NCBI GenBank assembly: GCA_051859825.1
Contig: JBHYFA010000035.1
Span: 1 to 27,973, forward strand
Length of the DNA: 27,973 nucleotides
Source of the DNA: CSBr16-58 sp051859825
GTDB taxonomy: Bacteria > Bacteroidota > Bacteroidia > Flavobacteriales > Schleiferiaceae
Reading direction: 5' to 3'
Every line of letters begins with the position of its first letter. The first letter of the stretch is position 1. Of this stretch, positions 23,422 through 27,973 are shown piece by piece. A model generated the notes under the pieces. It did not search any database, was not told where the DNA came from, and was given only the letters and a program-made list of their open reading frames with translations. The translations under genes and the position numbers were made by a program.

Positions 23422-24474
23422 GTGTCTAAGCTCCAACCTAACCCACATTTTTTTATCATCGATTTTTCTAACAATGATTTTGTGGAAAAAACGCTGTGGC
23501 CGGAAGCGGAGTTTGCCCAAGAAATAAAGCGAATTATTGTTTCGTGGGTAAATGCTGANNNNNNNNNNGTTTTTCAAACCAGTGGGAGTTCGGGAGCACC
23601 CCGAAGCATGCGGTTTTCTCAAGACCAAATCCGCCGATCTGCTGAACGCACCATGAAGTTTGTAGGTCAAGCAAAAACGGCGGCTCTCGTGCTTCCCGCG
23701 CAATTCACCGGAGGTAAAATGCTCATCTATCGTGCGCTTCTAGGCAAAATGAAGCTACTTTGTTATCCGCCGGCGCTTGAACTCCCTCGCGATATCGAGG
23801 TGGATTTGATTTCCGTGAGTCCGGCTCAATGGCTTAAAAGCGATCTTCACAAGTGTAAAACCGTGCTGATAGGAGGGGGGAGTTTGACGGAACCCCTCCA
23901 GCCTCAAAATCCTCAACAGCAGGTATTCCACACCTACGGAATGACCGAGACACTTTCTAATATCGCCATGAAAAGTCCGGGAGAGGATTATTTTACTTGT
24001 CTGGACGGCGTACAAATATCCACCGACGAACGAGGTTGTTTGGCCATCCGTGATGAACTGACCGGAATAGAAGATGTGCAAACCAATGATAAGGTCGAAC
24101 TTCTCGATGATAAGCGCTTTCGGTTTTTACAGCGAACCGACCGGGTAATCAATTCCGGCGGTAAAAAAATAAACCTCGATACTTGGTTGTTGCTTTGGAA
24201 GGAACATTCTGATGTGGAAGTGCAACCGGTTGCCATGCATGATACGCTTTTGGGGGAGGTTTTGGTCTTGCTATCTAAAGAAGAGCTAACTGTGGCGGAA
24301 TGGATTGATGCGTGTAGGTTTCTCGACAAGCACCACAAACCCAAGAAAATTTATTGGGTTTCAGACTTTGCTTTAAATCAATCAGGCAAGGCAAAAACAT
24401 TTCTTTATCCCAAAGATATTTCCGAACTTGCGGGCCGTTTGGTTTTCCCGCTGAGTAGGGAAACTAAGCATTGA
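23422..24474 (+). CDS. menE: AMP-binding ligase, O-succinylbenzoate-CoA ligase-like
   Basis: The frame gives about 350 residues, short for the ANL superfamily but usual for Bacteroidota MenE, which activates O-succinylbenzoate for menaquinone synthesis. Visible motifs: P-loop TSGSSGAPR (53-61), VLIGGGSL, YGMTET (from residue 172), RTDRVINSGGKKI, and the C-terminal lysine region NQSGKAKTF. The start is a GTG at 23422; no in-frame ATG precedes the P-loop. A 10-N gap falls at residues 46-49, so the frame is continuous only if the true gap is a multiple of three larger or smaller. No other men gene is nearby, so the substrate is inferred from family resemblance. It is followed after 24 bases by rocD. 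Confidence 0.75.
   Translation: MSKLQPNPHFFIIDFSNNDFVEKTLWPEAEFAQEIKRIIVSWVNAXXXXVFQTSGSSGAPRSMRFSQDQIRRSAERTMKFVGQAKTAALVLPAQFTGGKMLIYRALLGKMKLLCYPPALELPRDIEVDLISVSPAQWLKSDLHKCKTVLIGGGSLTEPLQPQNPQQQVFHTYGMTETLSNIAMKSPGEDYFTCLDGVQISTDERGCLAIRDELTGIEDVQTNDKVELLDDKRFRFLQRTDRVINSGGKKINLDTWLLLWKEHSDVEVQPVAMHDTLLGEVLVLLSKEELTVAEWIDACRFLDKHHKPKKIYWVSDFALNQSGKAKTFLYPKDISELAGRLVFPLSRETKH
23559..23568. other. Assembly gap (10 N) inside the ligase gene
   Basis: Ten Ns interrupt the gene just before the ATP-binding loop. The length is probably nominal; a few residues, or more, of the N-terminal part may be missing. Confidence 0.95.
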
Positions 24475-24498
24475 ACCATTTGAAAACGAATACGATTT

Positions 24499-25728
24499 AT
24501 GACTACAAATTTGACCTCCCAAGAAGCAATTGCACTCGAAGATAAGTACGGCGCGCATAATTACCACCCGCTACCCGTGGTGATAGACAAAGGAGAAGGT
24601 GTGTATGTTTGGGATTTGGAGGGAAAGCGCTACTACGATTTTCTCAGTGCATATTCCGCAGTTAACCAAGGACACTGTCATCCCGATATCATTAAGGCTT
24701 TGAACGATCAAGCTGCGCGGTTGACGCTTACCAGTCGTGCTTTTTACAACAGCGTACTCGGCCCCTACGAAGAGTATGTGACCAAGCTTTTTGGTTACGA
24801 TAAGGTTTTGCCCATGAACTCCGGTGTGGAAGGAGGGGAAACCGCGGTAAAGCTGGCTCGTAAGTGGGCCTACGAGAAAAAAGGCGTACCTGAGAATGAA
24901 GCGCGTATCGTGTTTGTTCACGGGAATTTCTGGGGACGCACCCTAGCGGCCATCAGTTCGTCTGACGACCCCAGCAGTTTTAAAGGCTTCGGTCCGTATA
25001 TGCCCGGCTACGACATTATTGATTACAACGATTTAGAAGCACTAGAAGCAGCACTTAAAGACCCAAATGTGGCGGCCTTTATGGTAGAGCCTATCCAAGG
25101 TGAAGCGGGTGTAGTTGTTCCCGATGAGGGTTATCTTGCCGGTGTGCGTAAGCTTTGCACGAAATACAATGTTCTCTTTATCGCCGATGAGGTGCAAACC
25201 GGTATTGCACGCACCGGAAAGCGACTAGCCACGGATTACGAGGATGCTCGTCCGGATATTTTGGTGCTGGGAAAAGCACTTTCCGGTGGAGTATTACCCG
25301 TTTCCGCCGTTCTTGCCGACGATGAGATTATGCTTTGCATCAAGCCCGGTGAGCACGGGAGTACCTACGGAGGAAATCCGTTGGCCTGTGCTGTAGCTAT
25401 GGAGGCTTTGAAGGTGGTAGAAAGGGAGAACTTGGCAGAAAACGCCTTCCGTTTGGGTGAAATTTTCCGCGCGGAAATGCAGAAGTTGGCCAATGAATCG
25501 GAATTGGTGAATTTGGTACGCGGTAAGGGTTTACTCAACGCCATCGTAATCAACGACGACGAGAATAGTCAAACCGCTTGGAATATTTGTATGGCACTGC
25601 GCGATAATGGTTTGTTGGCCAAGCCTACACATGGAAACATCATTCGTTTTGCTCCGCCATTGGTGATTAATGAGGAGCAGTTGATGGAATGTGTGGAGAT
25701 CATTCGCAAAACCATACTTAGTTTCTGA
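24499..25728 (+). CDS. rocD: Ornithine aminotransferase
   Basis: The 409-aa class III PLP enzyme transfers the delta-amino group of ornithine to 2-oxoglutarate, giving glutamate semialdehyde (arginine catabolism or proline supply). The N-terminus reads EDKYGAHNYHPLPVV, specific to ornithine aminotransferases rather than the GABA or acetylornithine enzymes. VWDLEGKRYYDFLSAYSAVNQGH, NSGVEGGETAVKLARKW and FIADEVQTGIARTG follow. The PLP lysine is K259 in LGKALSGG, then HGSTYGGNPLACAVA. Length is normal and the ATG unambiguous. It may be co-transcribed with the ligase gene upstream. Confidence 0.95.
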   Translation: MTTNLTSQEAIALEDKYGAHNYHPLPVVIDKGEGVYVWDLEGKRYYDFLSAYSAVNQGHCHPDIIKALNDQAARLTLTSRAFYNSVLGPYEEYVTKLFGYDKVLPMNSGVEGGETAVKLARKWAYEKKGVPENEARIVFVHGNFWGRTLAAISSSDDPSSFKGFGPYMPGYDIIDYNDLEALEAALKDPNVAAFMVEPIQGEAGVVVPDEGYLAGVRKLCTKYNVLFIADEVQTGIARTGKRLATDYEDARPDILVLGKALSGGVLPVSAVLADDEIMLCIKPGEHGSTYGGNPLACAVAMEALKVVERENLAENAFRLGEIFRAEMQKLANESELVNLVRGKGLLNAIVINDDENSQTAWNICMALRDNGLLAKPTHGNIIRFAPPLVINEEQLMECVEIIRKTILSF

Positions 25729-25793
25729 CTATAAAGTCAAAAGTTTGATTCAGAAAGTTCAGCCACTCGGAATTTTTGAATACCATTTACATA

Positions 25794-26372
25794 ATGTTTG
25801 ATCAGATTACAAAAGAAAGATTTGCGGAAGCTTGGGATCAAGCCCTGAGCTTCCGCGCATATCTTGATGCCTGGGGTGAAGCCATTGAGCGGACTAAGGA
25901 TACCGATATGGGACTTTATGTAAGCTTAAACCAGAAGCGCGTTGAGCGCTGGCAGAAAACCAAGCCTTGGAGAGCAGAAATGCAGTCCGGGAGTAGCTCA
26001 AAAAACGAAAAGTGGCTCATTCTCACCGAATATTGGTGCGGTGATGCGGCGCACAATATTCCGCCCTTGCAGGACTTTGCTGATTCGCTGGGTATTGAAG
26101 TGCGTTACATCTTCCGCGACGAGTGGCTCGATATTATGGATGCGTTTTTAACCAACGGAGGCCGCAGTATTCCCAAACTTATCCGACTAACACCTGATTT
26201 TTCGGAGGTATTAGGCACTTGGGGACCTCGTCCGGAAGCCGCTCAGGAAGTGTACGCCGAATTACGAAAAAAGTACTCCGACTATCAGCAGATTTTAGAG
26301 CCCATGCAAAAGTGGTATAATGCGAGTAAGGGCAGGGAAGTAGTGCGGGAGATCAGTAGTGGCTGTCTATAG
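25794..26372 (+). CDS. Thioredoxin-like protein with WCGD in place of CxxC
   Basis: The 192-aa cytoplasmic protein resembles the thioredoxin_9 family. After a helical N-terminal part (about 1-70) comes the fold: WLILTEYWCGD (WCGD at 81-84), IEVRYIFRDEWLDIMDAFL, and the conserved SIPKLIRL segment with the cis-proline. The second active-site cysteine is replaced by Asp, which is usual in this family, so it is not a dithiol reductase of the ordinary kind. Its function is unknown. I chose the ATG at 25794; the longer frame starts at a TTG (25776) with no supporting features. It lies 65 bases after rocD and converges with the lipoprotein gene at 26417. Confidence 0.8.
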   Translation: MFDQITKERFAEAWDQALSFRAYLDAWGEAIERTKDTDMGLYVSLNQKRVERWQKTKPWRAEMQSGSSSKNEKWLILTEYWCGDAAHNIPPLQDFADSLGIEVRYIFRDEWLDIMDAFLTNGGRSIPKLIRLTPDFSEVLGTWGPRPEAAQEVYAELRKKYSDYQQILEPMQKWYNASKGREVVREISSGCL

Positions 26373-26416
26373 AGTTTGATAGCTTCGTTGTATTTTATTC
26401 TCCCGTACTGATTGCT

Positions 26417-27157
26417 TTACTTCAACGGAAGATACAATACCATTTCTCCAATTTCTAACTCGTCAACATGTCCCATCTTCTTTTCGTCCTCAGTAATGAT
26501 GTGCATGTGTAAATAGCTGTCATGATGGGTGAAAATGCCTTGGTGTTCAGTTGAGAAGAAGCCAATTACTTCCGCGTTTTCATTGGAAACCTGGTACTTT
26601 ACTTGACCTTGATGTGCTTCAGCCGGGGAAGATACTTTTGTTCCGGCGGGTAAATTCTGGATATGAAAGACTGCACTTGAAACACGACCAATTAGTTTAA
26701 AGGCAAAGGGCCTTTTATGGTCTTTTGTTTTTTCATCAATGAATGTTTCCAAATCCTGAATTGATTTTATAGACTGCGGTAAAGCAGTTTCGCTCCATTG
26801 AATTACTCTGCCGTACACAAAAAATGGGGCTGACGCATCAAAGGTTTTTTCCACGCTCATCGTGGAATCTGAGGTTACTTTTGACACGTAACACTCACCA
26901 TTATTGATCAGTAATTCACCTGCTAAATAACTCAAAGGACCTAGTCCATAAAGCCCATTTCTATCCGTAATGGTGTCTAAGTCAATGCTGCTGCCTAGTT
27001 CGCCTTTCCACATCACGTTCTTCATGGCTCCAACAATTTGGATATCAGGATAGGTTTCTTGATGCTGTGGATTTTGCTCTTTACTGGTGAAATTACAGCT
27101 ATTAAGCGTAAGACCTATAAGCAAAAAAGCCAATTGATGAATTTTCAGTGTTTTCAT
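26417..27157 (-). CDS. Acetolactate-decarboxylase-like lipoprotein
   Basis: The 246-aa protein has a lipoprotein signal with lipobox LNSC (C21), then a domain resembling alpha-acetolactate decarboxylase (BudA/AlsD family). GLYGLGPLSYLAGELLINNG parallels the family's G-D/E-FGLGTF-LDGEL signature and retains E81. SYLHMHIITEDEKKMGHVDE matches the zinc site HxH...GGH, giving H217, H219 and H230. The arginine of the family's TRTVP motif is not visible in the aligned HIQNLP segment, so activity on acetolactate is uncertain. It should be anchored in the envelope, unlike the usual cytoplasmic enzyme. It is the last gene of a minus-strand group and begins 16 bases after the 59-aa frame. Confidence 0.75.
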   Translation of the reverse strand: MKTLKIHQLAFLLIGLTLNSCNFTSKEQNPQHQETYPDIQIVGAMKNVMWKGELGSSIDLDTITDRNGLYGLGPLSYLAGELLINNGECYVSKVTSDSTMSVEKTFDASAPFFVYGRVIQWSETALPQSIKSIQDLETFIDEKTKDHKRPFAFKLIGRVSSAVFHIQNLPAGTKVSSPAEAHQGQVKYQVSNENAEVIGFFSTEHQGIFTHHDSYLHMHIITEDEKKMGHVDELEIGEMVLYLPLK

Positions 27158-27173
27158 TTTTGGGTTAGTTTGA

Positions 27174-27353
27174 TTAAACTATTTGTTTGAGTTCACCAAG
27201 AGATTCTAAGGCACACTTTCTTATGTCGTATAATCCGTTTTGCAAGGCGAATTCCAGCTTTTTTATTTCTTTACGCTTTTTCCATTTTAGGATTTTGTGG
27301 TCGCTAAATTTCAGGAATCCTATTTTGTATAGAAATTGGGTAAAATGATTCAT
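27174..27353 (-). CDS. Small basic protein or HEAT-like fragment (59 aa)
   Basis: An ATG at 27353 opens 59 codons ending in TAA at 27174. The product starts MNHFTQFLYKIGFLKF, has a Lys-rich middle (KWKKRKEIKKLE), and ends FALQNGLYDIRKCALESLGE, which resembles one HEAT-like helical pair. It fits exactly between the vWA gene (35 bases upstream) and the lipoprotein gene (16 bases downstream), all on the minus strand, which supports a real gene. It could also be the remnant of a longer helical-repeat protein. No function can be assigned. Confidence 0.5.
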   Translation of the reverse strand: MNHFTQFLYKIGFLKFSDHKILKWKKRKEIKKLEFALQNGLYDIRKCALESLGELKQIV

Positions 27354-27388
27354 GTTAGCTAAAATATTAAGAACAGAATAACACTTAT

Positions 27389-27973
27389 TTATTCACTTCT
27401 ACGCTCAACAAACCTCCCATTTTTGATTAGAAATGTTTGGTTTCCGATAGTAATTTCCTCACCTTCTCTAAGTTCCATTAGATTACTTATGTCTTGTTCT
27501 ATAGTATGAACAGAGCCTTTAGTGACACGTGCTAATTCAAGGTATTGTATATTGATACCGAGCTTTGTTCCGCATAAAATTACGCGAATAGGCTTATTAA
27601 TATTTTCAATAAGTGAAAAGTCTCGCATATTGGCGTAGTTGTCCGCTATTAGAATAATTTCTTCGCAGTTAGGACATTTATCTATCCCTTTCAGCAGGGC
27701 TTCAATATCGTTTTCCGGCGCATCACCACCGTTTCCCTTGTTCATGGTTTTGAAAGCAACTTTCATCAATTCGTCAAAATCATTTGCTTTAGAGTGATAG
27801 ATACCACCGGTTTGGCCAACTACTTTTTTTCTATCTGGTGTTCTGTTTCCATCATTGAAGAAAGTGAAATGCTGTATTTTGTTTTTGTCAAAATTTAATC
27901 TGTGCCATACAAATAATTGTGACGAATACGGAGACATACTACCGGTAAGATCACAGGTAATTAACATATTTTG
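27389..27973 (-). CDS. von Willebrand factor A-like protein (5' end outside the window)
   Basis: The frame is open through the window edge (codons for Gln-Asn precede the first visible Met), so the N-terminal part is missing and the visible 194 residues are the C-terminal domain. CDLTGSMSPYSSQL is a variant MIDAS motif (D-x-T-x-S-x-S form), followed by HFTFFNDGN, GGIYH, GNGGDAPENDIEALLKGI and IILIADNYANMRD, as expected for the strands and the second and third metal-ligand loops of a vWA fold. Such domains bind protein partners through a metal ion. No signal peptide can be judged. It heads the visible part of a group with the 59-aa frame and the decarboxylase-like lipoprotein. Confidence 0.7.
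   Translation of the reverse strand, partial: QNMLITCDLTGSMSPYSSQLFVWHRLNFDKNKIQHFTFFNDGNRTPDRKKVVGQTGGIYHSKANDFDELMKVAFKTMNKGNGGDAPENDIEALLKGIDKCPNCEEIILIADNYANMRDFSLIENINKPIRVILCGTKLGINIQYLELARVTKGSVHTIEQDISNLMELREGEEITIGNQTFLIKNGRFVERRSE

Overview
The window looks like a chromosomal contig of a Bacteroidota bacterium, probably Flavobacteriales-like. Evidence: promoters of the TAnnTTTG type with little sign of Shine-Dalgarno sites, a T9SS type A sorting domain, a FISUMP-domain lipoprotein, a SusC-style TonB receptor with a carboxypeptidase-like N-terminal domain, a eukaryote-type NADP isocitrate dehydrogenase, and a DnaX lacking the zinc module. Two runs of 10 N (7472-7481 and 23559-23568) are scaffold gaps, so this is a draft assembly. 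The family-level placement is inference.

Layout. (1) 1-7000: the tail of an unidentified gene, a thioredoxin-fold lipoprotein, a FISUMP lipoprotein, a dGTPase (minus strand), then murF overlapping a LysM glucosaminidase. These genes are intact and are separated by repeat-rich intergenic DNA, including a long imperfect hairpin at 2023-2162. (2) 7000-11900: an accessory block bracketed by a perfect 48-bp direct repeat. It holds a frameshifted XRE regulator, an AT-rich outer-membrane protein gene, an IS1595/ISXO2-type insertion sequence with recognisable inverted repeats, a frameshifted lipoprotein and a badly decayed T9SS-exported beta-helix protein. (3) 11900-23400: a long minus-strand series. 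The envelope group M23 peptidase / carboxypeptidase-like protein / TonB receptor / 79-aa protein is packed with overlaps or gaps of 1-2 nt. It is followed by acyl-CoA dehydrogenase, M3 oligopeptidase, dnaX and icd. (4) 23400-27973: plus-strand menE-like ligase, ornithine aminotransferase and a WCGD thioredoxin-like protein. These converge on a minus-strand group of a vWA protein (cut by the window edge), a 59-aa ORF and an acetolactate-decarboxylase-like lipoprotein.

The strongest unusual signal is in dnaX. The ATPase frame ends in an uninterrupted run of 11 A followed at once by TGA, and the proline-rich linker and C-terminal domain continue in another frame. This is the arrangement expected for a gamma/tau pair made by slippage on a homopolymer, although a simple indel cannot be excluded from sequence alone. 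The second cluster of interest is the decaying accessory block and its flanking repeats. The third is the lipoprotein form of acetolactate decarboxylase. I saw no CRISPR array, tRNA, rRNA or defence system.
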